A stretch of DNA of 64,000 nucleotides. Origin: Galaxea fascicularis. Its lineage: Eukaryota > Cnidaria > Anthozoa > Scleractinia > Euphylliidae. The notes beneath the pieces were generated by a model, which was not told the origin of the DNA, searched no databases, and worked only from the letters and a program-made list of their open reading frames with translations. Below, piece after piece: positions 55,257 through 64,000 of this stretch; the first letter of the stretch is position 1, and every line of letters begins with the position of its first letter. The stretch lies in contig OX419343.1 in assembly GCA_948470475.1 (NCBI GenBank), positions 12,076,934 through 12,140,933 of the forward strand, given 5' to 3'. Position numbers and translations under genes: made by a program.

Positions 55257-56575
55257 TTAGTTGTGAGTGTGGGGTCTGTGGGCCAGTTCAGGGGAGCTCT
55301 TATTTGTTGGCGGCTCCTGTACTTGAGGTTCATGCTCTGAAAAGGGTAGAGTGGAATAGCATTCAGCTTGAGGTGAAGCTGCAGTCGGTGGCTGGTCCGG
55401 TTTGTGTGGAGTGATGTGCTTGGAACTGGATGGTGTGTCTGGTAGGAAGAGCGGTGAAAGGGGCACTGGTGGAGATTGCTGCGGGATATTGCGCGGAGGT
55501 GCGGCTGGTCGTAACTGGGCCCGGTTTCGACGAAGGATGTGGTTGCCAGTATCTATGTTGTAGGAACGCGGCGACGGACTGGAGACAACCTGACCATATA
55601 TCCAGGGGGTCCCCCGTTGAGATGGCCTAGGTTTTCCATAGGCGTGGGAGCCTAGTGGTAATGGCATCAGAGGGGGTTGTGTCTGTTTGTCGTATTGTGC
55701 TTTGGTGGCTTCTTTGCGGAGAGCGATCTCAGAACAGACTGTTGAGGGGTCTGCGAGTGTAGGTTTGAGGAGTTCTTCTGAGAGAGGTAGAGTGGAGGGA
55801 GTGCGTCTCCCCATTAACATTTGGGCTGGGGAGAAGGAGTAGCCACGGGGAGGCGTATTTCTGATGTTGAGTAGAGCCAGGTAGATGTCATCAGATTTCT
55901 TGAGGGTGGATTTGGCATCGTTTACAGCTGCCTCAGCTTTTCCATTGCTGCGAGACCAGTATCGAGATGAGGTTATGTGCTCGAAGCCGTACTCTGTTGC
56001 AAATCTCTTGTAGTCGTTAGAGATAAATTGAGGGCCATTGTCTGTGAGACAACGTAGTGGGATGCCGTGGCGGGCAAAGTGGGCTTTGGTAAGATCGACA
56101 ATGGTGGCGGATTGTGTGTTCATTAGCAAGTCTAACTCGTAGAAATCGCTGTAGTGGTCCACAGTGACTAAGTACTGCTTGTGTTGGAACTCAAATATGT
56201 CTTCGAGACGAACTGCCAAGGTCGCGTAGGGATAGGATGAGATAGCATGGGCTCCGTGGCGGCTTGCTTTCCATACTGGGCGCATTCGGGGCATGACTGG
56301 CAAAATGTTTCATCTGCATCTCGAGCGAAGCGAAGACAGTATTCTGCTCCTCTATGAGAGTGGTGGATTTTGCTCAGCATGCTCGGTCTGAGAGACATAG
56401 GGACGATGGCACGAGTAGACTTGAGAAGGATTCTCTCTGCAACACTGACTTCCTCACGAAAGTGCCAGAATGCTTGCAGCTCATGGGGAAGGTGCTCCTT
56501 AGTGGATGGCCAACCGTGGAGGATGTAATGCTGCAGAATTTGCATGTTGGGGCATGATGCTGTGGCCTTGCGCAA
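55257..56575 (-). pseudogene. Integrase of the gypsy element
   Basis: Two overlapping frames. 56,575-56,168 has the zinc-binding part (HHSHRGAEYCLRFARD, FCQSCPECAQYGK). 56,303-55,257 has the catalytic core with D in LVTVDHYSDFYEL, D in CLTDNGPQFIS and E in SNGKAEAAV. These are the D,D-35-E residues. A frame change near 56,170-56,300 separates them. A proline-rich tail follows toward the polypurine tract. Confidence 0.85.
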
Positions 56576-56591
56576 TAGCTCCCGAGTTGTA

Positions 56592-56854
56592 TCAGTAAGG
56601 GCCGGCGAGGTGGGTTCCAGGTGAGCAAGATGTGCGCGAAAAACATGGAAGGTGTCTGGCAGAGATGGGGTGGTGTCTGTCTTGATATAGGGCTCTGGAT
56701 AGGGCGTCCGCTAAATGTAATGAAGAACCTTTCCTGTACACCACAGTGAAGTTATATCGTTGTAGGAAAAGCATCATCTTCTGTAGACATTTAGGTGCCG
56801 AGGCGAGGTCTTTCTGGAAGATAGACTGGAGCGGTTAGTGGTCGGTGTGGACTG
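56592..56854 (-). pseudogene. RNase H C-terminal remnant of the gypsy element
   Basis: Downstream of the solo LTR the pol frame resumes with HTDH, a stop, PLQSIFQKDLASAP, then MLFLQRYNFTVVYRKGSS and LHLADALSR. The last two are typical of the end of gypsy RNase H. It then runs out of frame before the integrase zinc-binding region. Confidence 0.75.
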
Positions 56855-57243
56855 TGTAAGATCCCTGGGCGCTAGTTCGTTTGTTTTATTCTTTGTAGCC
56901 TGCTCGTTAGTGTTTTATTGTTTGTGTGTCACACCTTCGTTCCGAGTTGTTTTTGCACTTCATCACAATTTGCACCTTTATTTTAGTCTCGTCGTGTTGT
57001 GCATATAATTACAGTGTTTGCCATATATAAGCCTTAGTTTTCTTGTTTTTTGGGGGTATAGCAGTTTTTCCTTGGCAGTGGACGCGCTACGCGCGAGTTT
57101 CTATTTTTCACATAGCACGTGTAGTGAAGTTCTCGCAGTTTATCCTGCAGTTGTTTTTTAGTAGCCGTAACAATTTTCAACCTACGGTTTACGTATACTG
57201 TGTTATGTACCGTCGAGTTTGAGAAGGTTTATCGGCAGTTATA
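56855..57243 (+). mobile_element. Solo LTR inserted in the gypsy RNase H region
   Basis: 389 bases from TGTAAGATCCC to GCAGTTATA, flanked by GACTG on both sides (56,850-56,854 and 57,244-57,248). TG...TA ends suggest TG...CA with one transition. A TATATAAG box lies near 57,023. Removing the insert and one GACTG would reconnect the RNase H coding sequence on the minus strand, which supports the boundaries. Confidence 0.8.
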
Positions 57244-58656
57244 GACTGTTATATGCGATTTGCCCAGCAGCCACTGATCAAATTTGTTGAAGGCTTCAAC
57301 GATGGCTAGGCAATCCTTTTCGATTTGCGCATAGCGCTGCTCGGTAGGGGTTAGGCTCTTGGAGCTGTATGCAATGGGTTGTAATGAAGATTCATCAAGT
57401 GTGGTACCACTGTGTGGTTTGCTGGGCTGCAAGAGGGCGGCTCCTAGACCATAGTCTGAGGCGTCCACCTGAAGGATCACTGGTGCAGTTACATCATAGT
57501 AGGCCAAGCATGGCGCGCAGGTGGCTAGGGCTTTTGCTGCGTCAAAGGCTTGCTGGTGTTTTACTGACCACAGGAACGGCACATCCTCTTTGGTGAGGTT
57601 GCGTAGTGGCTGGGTGACGCTGCTAAGCTGGGGACAAAATTTGGCCAGGTAATTGATAGCCCCAAGGAATCGGCGCACGGATTGCTTGTCAGTTGGAGTG
57701 GGCATGGCAACGATAGCTTGAACCGTGACGGGGTTGGGTTGGAGGCCATCTGTAGTAATAACATGGCCCATTAAGGTGGCTTTGCGAACAAGGAATTTCA
57801 TTTTGTTGACATTCAGCTTTACATGGTGCTGCTCAAATCGCTCAAGCACAGCGATGAGGTTTCGGTCGTGGTCGATTCTGGCTTCCTCGTCAGTGGCCCC
57901 ACAGCCAGGGACTAAGATGTCATCGGCGATACTGATGATTTGCAGACCTTCAAGAACCATATAAATTCGACGCTGCCATTCCTCGGATGCGGAGGATATG
58001 CCAAATGGTAGTCGAGACCATCTGTAGCGGCCCCATGGTGTAAACATCGTGGTCATCAAGGATGATCTCAAGGTCAGGGAGATATTCTGGAAGGCTTCTT
58101 TCACATCTATCACGGTCATGTATTTCATCCCATGCAGCTTGTGGAGATTTTCTTCCAAGGTTGGGATGATGTACTTTGGACGTCGGATGGCTTTATTGAG
58201 AGTCTGAGAAGGGTCTAAGCAGATTCGTATTTTTCCCGGTTTGCTGGGGGTTGGTTCTCTCTCCCGCACAACCATGTTGGAGATCCAGTCTGTTGGTTGA
58301 GGTACCCTTACTAGCTGGCCTGTGGCTTCATAGGCATCAAGGGCTGCTTTGATTGTATCCAACTTTGAGATGGGTTGGCGGTGAATGGGCGCATGGATGG
58401 GTTTGACATTTGGATCCAGGTCAAAATCAACGGGTGGGCCGAGGAAACCTAGACCTTGAAATAGGGATAGGCAGTTCTTTGAAATGAAGTCCAAAGTTAG
58501 AGTCCCTAATTTGGGCCAGACTCGCGTTGAAGTATCTGGGGGTGCTGGAGGTGATCCGGCAGCCGATACTTGGTTGTTTCCAGGTACGGTCATCGCCAGT
58601 TGGGCAGGGTCGCTTGTGGAGCATTTTCTTATAAAGTCAGAGTGTAGAACTAGCAC
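57229..58656 (-). pseudogene. Reverse transcriptase and start of RNase H (pol) of the gypsy element
   Basis: A 475-residue frame. RT motifs: RICLDPSQTLN, MTVIDVKEAFQNI, SRLPFGISSASEEWQRRI and IISIADDILV (YxDD box as IADD), followed by the thumb and QVDASDYGLGAAL of RNase H. The last few codons (YNCR) already belong to the inserted solo LTR at 57,243, so the natural RNase H frame is cut. Downstream, after the insertion, the frame has a stop where the DHKPL motif is expected. Confidence 0.88.
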
Positions 58657-58823
58657 ACCCAGTGTTTTGCTGGCTTCAATACTGAGTAAGGCTGGTTGGA
58701 CGGTGTCAATGATTTGGAAGGTGAGGTTGCACGTTTACTGGCCTGGAGAGTGACTTGACCAATGGGTTTGATTGGTGAACTGGCATAGGGTAGTATTACA
58801 GTTGAAGAGGGGAGAAGCTTGGC

Positions 58824-59999
58824 TCAGGGCATGTTGGAGAGGTGGTGGGATGGCAGTGTGTTGCAGGAAGCTGCGGAATCTATTTGGAAAGGAATTTGTG
58901 CGCTGTTGCTGGAATCAGGGTCCTTCAGAAGGAGCGAGACGAAATGGCCTTTGTCAGAGGGTGGAGCCGTTGGAGGGAGGCCGGTAGTAGAAGGTTGCAT
59001 GCCTGAGAGCGTGAGGCAGTTTTCATACTGTATACTTTCCTCAGGAGGGGTGAAGGAGTTTTCTTCCTGCTTCACTAATCTAATGTGTGCCTGTCTGGGT
59101 CCCGGTGGAGTACCTTTGTGGGAGGTAGGCTTGGGGGTCCGGTGGTCTTTGGCAGCCTGTTGACAGACATTTGCAAAGTGGCCGGTTTTGTGGCAATAGT
59201 TGCAAGTTTGGCCTGATGCTGGGCACATGTCACGAGAGTGTTGCTGCTTGCTACCACAAAAAAAGCAGGATCTGTTGGAGTAGGTTCCAGGTTTTGATCT
59301 GCCAGAAGATTTTTGAACCATTTTGTGCGGGGTGGTGGAAGTGGTATAGTGGATCTGTTCTTCTGTGATGGAATTGGCTAACAGCTGATTTGTATGTTGC
59401 GCCGCCTCAAATGATATGGCTTGACTCACCACAAAACCCAGGGTAAAAGGTGGGTCCTCAGGTTTCCGTTGACCATCTCTGTGAAATATATCTTCGCGGA
59501 AACGACTAAAGGATTCGTTGAGACCGAAGAGAAACTTATCCCTCATGAATTCGTCCGCGTTTTCACCAAAGGAACAGCGTCCGGCGGCGGTACGTACAGC
59601 GGTTTCCCATGTTGAAATGGAGGCATGGTCTGCTTGTGACATTTTCGCCCAGACGTGATATCGGTCTTGCATCAAAGTACTCGCACCGACGTAATGTTCT
59701 TTAATTTTTTGTAGCCAAATCCAGGGTTTCCCTGCGTCGTCGGTCGGTATCTTGGATGCGATAACGTCGTCTAAAGTGTTCCATTCAGTTGCAGGAATTA
59801 CACTACGAAGGACGGCTAATTCGAAGGGCCTCTTGGCGGCGATGTAGTGTTCCGCAGTTTCGGTGAGTCTGTCTTTAGCGGGGTTTCTGTAGCCTTCGAG
59901 TAAACAGTAATCATGGAATCTGGTCTCCCAGTGACGGTAGTGGTCACGATTTGACCGTACGGCCTGTACATCAAGGATGGGTTTGTCGTGCTTTGGCAT
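58824..59999 (-). CDS. Gag-protease of the gypsy element
   Basis: A 391-residue open frame. The N-terminal capsid-like region has WETRFHDYC and the segment around MQDRYHVWAKMSQ. There are two zinc knuckles, C-x2-C-x5-H-x4-C (CFFCGSKQQHSRDMC) and the standard C-x2-C-x4-H-x4-C (CNYCHKTGHFANVC). Near the C-terminus FQIDSAASCN is the aspartic-protease active-site type (DSA). Gag packages the element RNA; the protease matures the polyprotein. The frame ends within the protease, so readthrough, a frameshift or a mutation separates it from pol. Confidence 0.88.
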   Translation of the reverse strand: MPKHDKPILDVQAVRSNRDHYRHWETRFHDYCLLEGYRNPAKDRLTETAEHYIAAKRPFELAVLRSVIPATEWNTLDDVIASKIPTDDAGKPWIWLQKIKEHYVGASTLMQDRYHVWAKMSQADHASISTWETAVRTAAGRCSFGENADEFMRDKFLFGLNESFSRFREDIFHRDGQRKPEDPPFTLGFVVSQAISFEAAQHTNQLLANSITEEQIHYTTSTTPHKMVQKSSGRSKPGTYSNRSCFFCGSKQQHSRDMCPASGQTCNYCHKTGHFANVCQQAAKDHRTPKPTSHKGTPPGPRQAHIRLVKQEENSFTPPEESIQYENCLTLSGMQPSTTGLPPTAPPSDKGHFVSLLLKDPDSSNSAQIPFQIDSAASCNTLPSHHLSNMP

Positions 60000-60130
60000 G
60001 GCGCGATTGTGAAGTGTCTGTGTAGCTTTTAGCTCTTGCTGAAGGAGTTGTTCGGTGTGCGTTGGTGTTGACGAGTAGCTGGCTCGCTGTAAAGAAGTAG
60101 AGGCTGGATATCAAACCGGTTCTGACACCA

Positions 60131-60274
60131 TGTTATGCAGCGAAGCGTCGATAAAGGGCGAACACAGCGGCGGCCATGCTAAGCTAACTTTTTATTACAG
60201 AATGTCCATACACGAGTTCATACGGGAACTCCAGGATGTGTATCACATGCGAGTAACACAACGGTAACGTGACA
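60131..60274 (-). repeat. 5' LTR of the gypsy element
   Basis: 144 bases, identical to the other LTR except one site (ACACAACGG here against ACGCAACGG there), which suggests recent insertion. It is followed outside by the ATAC duplication at 60,275-60,278. Confidence 0.93.
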
Positions 60275-60403
60275 ATACCAAAATTTATCGCACGATCAAT
60301 GAGCCTGATAAGGATATACCAGCCTTACAGCTTGACCTGAACAAATTAAGCGATTGGGCTAACAAGTGGCAGTTGAATTGCGTTTAACAGTGCGACGCGC
60401 CTT

Positions 60404-60581
60404 CCGTGGCCACCCAACAAACATTTTTACAAGTTAGCCAATGATCAAGTTACGCGAATTTGATTGACAGACATGCTTCCGTAGAAAGTTTCAACACATA
60501 ACCAAATGGAGGCGTGTCTGTCAATCAAATTGGCGTACCCTGATTGGCTAACTTGTAAAAATGTTTGTTAGGTGGCCACGG
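60404..60581. mobile_element. MITE with 39-bp inverted repeats inside the non-LTR element
   Basis: The left CCGTGGCCACCCAACAAACA with following bases to 60,442 is mirrored at 60,543-60,581 with one mismatch. The inner parts (AATTTGATTGACAGACA / GTCTGTCAATCAAATT) also invert. It separates the RT segments ending WQLNC and starting NLEKCEAM. Confidence 0.8.
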
Positions 60582-61141
60582 TAATCTTGAAAAATGTGAA
60601 GCTATGCATGTAACGCACTGTAGAGACAGATCTAAGCCAAGTTATTCCCTAGGTACGCAAGTAAAATTTAATGAAAGTGCCGAGGTCACAAACTACGATC
60701 CAACTTGGGGTAAACACGTTTCCTATATAGTAAACAAGGCGAACAAAGTGTTAGGTATAATTAGGAGATCACCCGGAAACGATAATCAGTATGCATTTTC
60801 TTGCCTCTTTAAGTCCTTAGTAAGACCTATACTCGAATACGCTGCCCCAATTTGGAGTCCCTACCAAAAAAGGATATTGAATCCGTTGGAAAAAGTCCAA
60901 AGAAGAGCATCACGGTTGGCGTTAAAGCAAAAGTGCGGAGAAATGAGCTATGAAGACCGCTGCCGCTTACTGAATTGGCAAACTCTGGAGAAACATAGAG
61001 AGTTCTTATCTCTGATCCAGGGCTACAAGGTAGTTCTGGGAATAGATAGTCTTCCTTTTTCGGTCTTTTTTTAACTTACTAAATGTAATCGAACTAGAGC
61101 CAATCACGATTATAAGCTCTAAGTAAAAGTAGCCATCCTAA

Positions 61142-61973
61142 GGGACCGGTCATTATTCATGTAGAGGAGGGGAGGGAAAAAAGAAAGGCGGGGAGGTCAA
61201 GGCTATTTTAGATTGGCTAGAGGGGGAAGAGGGCTAATTTTTGTCAAACAATTAATAGGGGGGTCATCATTTTTTAGGTTTTGCAAAGGGTCTTGTCTGT
61301 GCTTTTGCAAATGGAATTACTTTAACGAAATAAATTAAGATCCAGGTGGTGAAGATGGACAACTCAGTCAGAAGAATATTATCAAAAACTTCATTGCTTT
61401 ATATCTCACACTTTAATAAAAGACAACTCCAGATCAGCCTGTGTTTGATTTTGGCTGCGTTTAATATCAAAATTAACAAAATATTTGTTGGTTCAATAGT
61501 CCATGAAGTAATAAAACATGAATAACATAACACAAAAAATATTGCTTTCCACCTTTTAAAATATATTGGAAAAATATTTATCTTCCAGGGTTTAATATTT
61601 GGTGTCCAACATCTGAAAAGTGGCACCTTGATTGCAAATTTTATGATGGCACCTTTAGAAGATACATTACTTTTCCAATGCTGGAAAGCAATATTTTTCC
61701 TATACTGCATGCACTGCAACAAACACAACTTTATAGAACCAGTACTTTTCCAACAACCAGTACTTAACCATCAGCTGTCAAGGTAAAATACAGGAAAAAA
61801 ATCACAAGTGGAAAAAAGGTGCGAGGAGAGGGTATCATCAATGAAATATTGACGGAATTAAGAGGGGGCGGGCTACTTGCCATATTTAGACCTGAGGAGG
61901 GAGGCCTGGCAAAAATTTTCATCTATCAAAATATTTTTCCCTTCCCTCCTCTACATAAATAATGACAGGTCCC
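61142..61973. mobile_element. MITE, GGGACYGGTCATTATT family, copy 2 (long form)
   Basis: The ends GGGACCGGTCATTATTCATG and (complement) GGGACCTGTCATTATTTATG are flanked by TAA and TAT. The sub-terminal GTAGAGGAGGGGAGGG also inverts. It is 832 bases against 262 for the copy at 25,654-25,915. The middle (about 61,330-61,800) has no counterpart there. It splits the C-terminal end of the non-LTR RT. Confidence 0.8.
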
Positions 61974-62394
61974 TATTAAAATTGCAACAAATATTATTTC
62001 TTTGTACGGATCGTTAATATGTGGAATAATTTGCCTAAAGATGTTGTACACGCAGGATCATTGATTTTATTTCGTAACAGATAAAGGATTTATATGAATA
62101 TTGATTAATAGATGGAAAACAGTTTTAATTATCTGTATATAATGGTTTAGTTTTTAGACTTTACCTTTTCTTTTTTTATTTCGGGGAATCTTTTATATAG
62201 GTTGACCTCTAGATATCCCCTTTCGAGAGAAAAAATAAAGTATTGCAGTCAGTATTGTATTATGCTGCATTGTTTTGTATAAGGTTCGCCCATTCGCCGA
62301 CTGTCTCCGTCCGTCATTACTCCTTGAAAAGCCAAACTGCCAAGCTACTGTACTATCTTCTCGGTTATGAAAAAAATTGAAGGGGAGGGGAGGG

Positions 62395-62635
62395 GTAGTC
62401 TAAATCGTAAGTCGTAAGTCGAAAGTCATTTTTCGTAAGCCGTGGCAATCAACAAGTCGCTCGTCACAAGTCTCAACTCGCAAGTGGTAAAAAGCAAGTC
62501 GAAAGTCGGAAATCATAACTCGGAAGTGCTAAACAACATCTCGCAAGTCTTAAATCCCAACTCGCAAGTGACAACTTCAAAACTAAGAAGTGGGTAATTG
62601 TCAGTAGCAAGTGGAAAGTCACTTTCGACTTTTCA
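62395..62635 (+). repeat. Degenerate AAGTCG-type tandem repeat
   Basis: Runs of CGTAAGTCG, CGAAAGTC, CGCAAGTG, AACTCGCAAGT and similar 8-12-base variants fill about 240 bases without a fixed period. Probably an old, diverged satellite-like array. Confidence 0.7.
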
Positions 62636-62689
62636 GTTTTGATTTTCAATGGCCACCCTCGGCCGCGGTATTTTTCCCGAGAATTCTTC

Positions 62690-62854
62690 GTCCCATCCCG
62701 ACTCCCTGCGCTTTGGTCTCCGAAGAAGAGCTTTGCCGTAATTTCTCCACTAGACGTCCCCGACTCAGCCCACATATGACGCCGAGTCCGGGAATCGAAA
62801 CCGGCACATTGGTGGAAGGCGAGCGCTCTCACCACTGTGACAACCCTGCTTCCC
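62690..62854 (-). mobile_element. tRNA-derived SINE (family B), fragment
   Basis: On the minus strand: GGGAAGCAGGGTTGTCACAG, TGGTGAGAGCGCTCGCCTTC, a B box GGTTTCGATTCCCGG, ACTCGGCGTCATATGTGGGC. The body then diverges from the other family B copies after TGAGTC. The 3' limit is uncertain. Confidence 0.7.
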
Positions 62855-62859
62855 ACAAA

Positions 62860-64000
62860 TATTGGCAGTAAAACGGTCGGCCTTCCTGGCTGATGGCCCA
62901 TCCATGTTAGGGGAGAAGTAACAGTATCAGTCGGCTTCGTTCACACTTTTGCAGCCCCGGAATCTATTCCCAGGGGGGAGGAGCGTTGTGTGACGAGCCC
63001 AAACGACGGAATTCGTCGCCTAAAACGTTTCCTTGAGAGTGCAAAGCTGATCTTTGTCTGCTATTGCCCAAACTGCATGTCGTGAACAACCTGTGAGGAG
63101 GTGAGACTTGTAGTAACTTCATGTCGAAAGTTTCAACATTGAACTAAACCTTGTTTTGATTTGTCTCCAGGAAAAATGCCAAAAAGGTATAGTGGACTGG
63201 ACATCAGATGATACTGAAATTCTAGTTGTATGCGGATGTGGAAGTGTATGCTCGGGCTTGAAATTCCGCCTCTCTCCTCTTGCGTTCATTCCAGCCTCTG
63301 TTTTGTCGTGCACTTTTGTTTTTCAGTTTTCTGGTTTCGACCACTTTCAAACACTCGGTTCCCTCTTATTTCCCTTCCTCTGTCTCTCTCTACACCAAAC
63401 ACAGTCAGCTCCGACCAAACAACCTCCTCATATAGAGCTTGCTCCAGTCGTGCTGATTGATCAGGTGATGTGCCAGTGGTGAAACACGTGAGGTTAACAT
63501 TTGTAAGTAAACGGAGTTCAAACCTACAGTTTCACGTAAGCATCCGGTAACCTGAGGTCATTCAACGTGAGTAGTACGTATACTGACCCAACTGATCAAA
63601 GTACGTACGCAGAAAATAGTAGTCTCCTTCGCAGCCTAAAAATGACTCCGGAGGAGACTAAGAAATAGTGTTGATTTATGCCACTTTTCTTCCGTGCTCG
63701 CTAAATGTTGTTTTTGCTCAGAACTGCCTCCCCGTATAAAATTTTATTGAGTAGATCCCCGGGCTATTACTGTTCATGGAACCTGAATCTTTGTTGTGTT
63801 TTACTAATTTTGTCGTGTATCCATCCTAGTTATGTTTGGCTGTACCATTTTCCTTTCAACATTTATTAAAATCACTAGAGCAGAGTACGTTATTAGCCTA
63901 CTGTCGTCGCAGTGAAATTCAAGAGATAATTTTTACTTGTATAAATCTCGACCACAAATACCTCGATCAAACGTTCCATTGTTTATTTAAAACTCTCCGG
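62860..64000. other. Unassigned sequence
   Basis: It contains an 80-100-residue plus-strand frame (63,156-63,482) after a CAG that could be a splice acceptor, but I recognise nothing in it. A GTGACGAGCC motif at 62,990 recurs elsewhere in the window. No gene is supported. Confidence 0.5.

Larger units (their letters stand above)
54889..60274 (-). mobile_element. Ty3/gypsy LTR retrotransposon, two 144-bp LTRs
   Basis: Minus-strand element with LTRs at 60,131-60,274 (5') and 54,889-55,032 (3'). They begin TGTCACGTTACC and end CTGCATAACA, and I see one difference between them. ATAC flanks both ends. A primer-binding site, TGGTGTCAGA (60,121-60,130), touches the 5' LTR and fits a tRNA-Leu 3' end. 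A polypurine tract GGAGAGGGGGGGA (55,033-55,045) touches the 3' LTR. The internal order is gag, protease, RT, RNase H, integrase. A 389-base solo LTR interrupts RNase H and stop codons break pol, so this copy is defective. Confidence 0.93.
54715..62260 (+). mobile_element. Non-LTR retrotransposon remnant (jockey/CR1-like RT), interrupted by later insertions
   Basis: Fragments at 54,715-54,888, 60,275-60,403, 60,582-61,141 and 61,974-62,260 read as one element. Successive RT signatures are GVP-GTILGPILFIIYINDI, then ADTKIYRTINEPDKD and LNKLSDWANKWQLN, then KCEAMHVTH, VNKANKVLGIIRRS, SLVRPILEYAAPIWSPY and EKVQRRASRLAL, and finally VNMWNNLPKDVVHAGS with an AATAAAGTATTG tail near 62,235. A stop (GVP*GT) and frameshifts mark it as dead. 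It is 5'-truncated, starting in mid-RT. The clade name is approximate. Confidence 0.8.

Noticed and set aside
58484..59615. Plus-strand ORFs over the gypsy element
   Set aside because: They are shadows of the minus-strand gag and pol frames.
63156..63482. Plus-strand frame after TTTGTCTCCAG that could be an exon
   Set aside because: No recognisable domain, no partner exon in frame in the window, and Ser/Pro-rich content after the first 30 residues. Not enough to call a gene.

Overview
The window is animal genomic DNA: spliced genes with small phase-consistent exons, AT-rich introns, tRNA-derived SINEs, many short inverted-repeat transposons, and Ty3/gypsy and non-LTR retroelements. The gene set (a cilia gene, an SH3/WW/PH/RhoGAP protein, a CARD/Death/caspase-like protein) together with the repeat style suggests a cnidarian, most likely an anthozoan such as a stony coral. 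That assignment is inference; nothing in the sequence names the species. No bacterial genes, operons or CRISPR arrays were seen.

Layout. (1) About 1-10,840, plus strand: the last eleven coding exons of an armadillo-repeat SPAG6 (sperm/cilia central-pair) gene, whose 5' exons lie outside the window. (2) 10,840-13,900: repeat-rich space between two convergent genes. (3) 13,901-36,959, minus strand: a complete 18-exon Rho GTPase-activating protein of the ARHGAP12/15/27 type (SH3, WW, PH, RhoGAP; 775 residues as assembled here). Its introns hold a tandem duplication, an inverted pair of MITEs, a Harbinger-type MITE, a hAT element carrying a zinc finger, and a small nested ORF resembling the N-terminal part of ZMYM/QRICH1/KIAA1958-type proteins. 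(4) 36,960-37,843: a short divergent promoter interval. (5) 37,844-52,783, plus strand: a 14-exon gene that I assemble to 857 residues with the order CARD, Death domain, acidic linker, and two caspase-like (C14) domains, both lacking the catalytic His and Cys. This is the most unusual gene here. (6) 54,715-62,260: a nested transposon cluster. An old non-LTR reverse transcriptase is interrupted by a gypsy LTR element (itself interrupted by a solo LTR) and by two MITEs. (7) 62,260-64,000: a degenerate short repeat, a SINE fragment and sequence I cannot assign.

How the genes relate. SPAG6 works in axonemes and the RhoGAP in actin/Rho signalling. The CARD/Death/pseudo-caspase protein is probably a non-enzymatic scaffold or adaptor in cell-death or innate-immune signalling. 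The RhoGAP and CARD genes are head-to-head about 0.9 kb apart, so they may share a promoter. No functional link between the three is otherwise visible. Exon junctions were derived by eye from reading frame, GT/AG sites and family similarity. Each assembled gene keeps frame through all its junctions.
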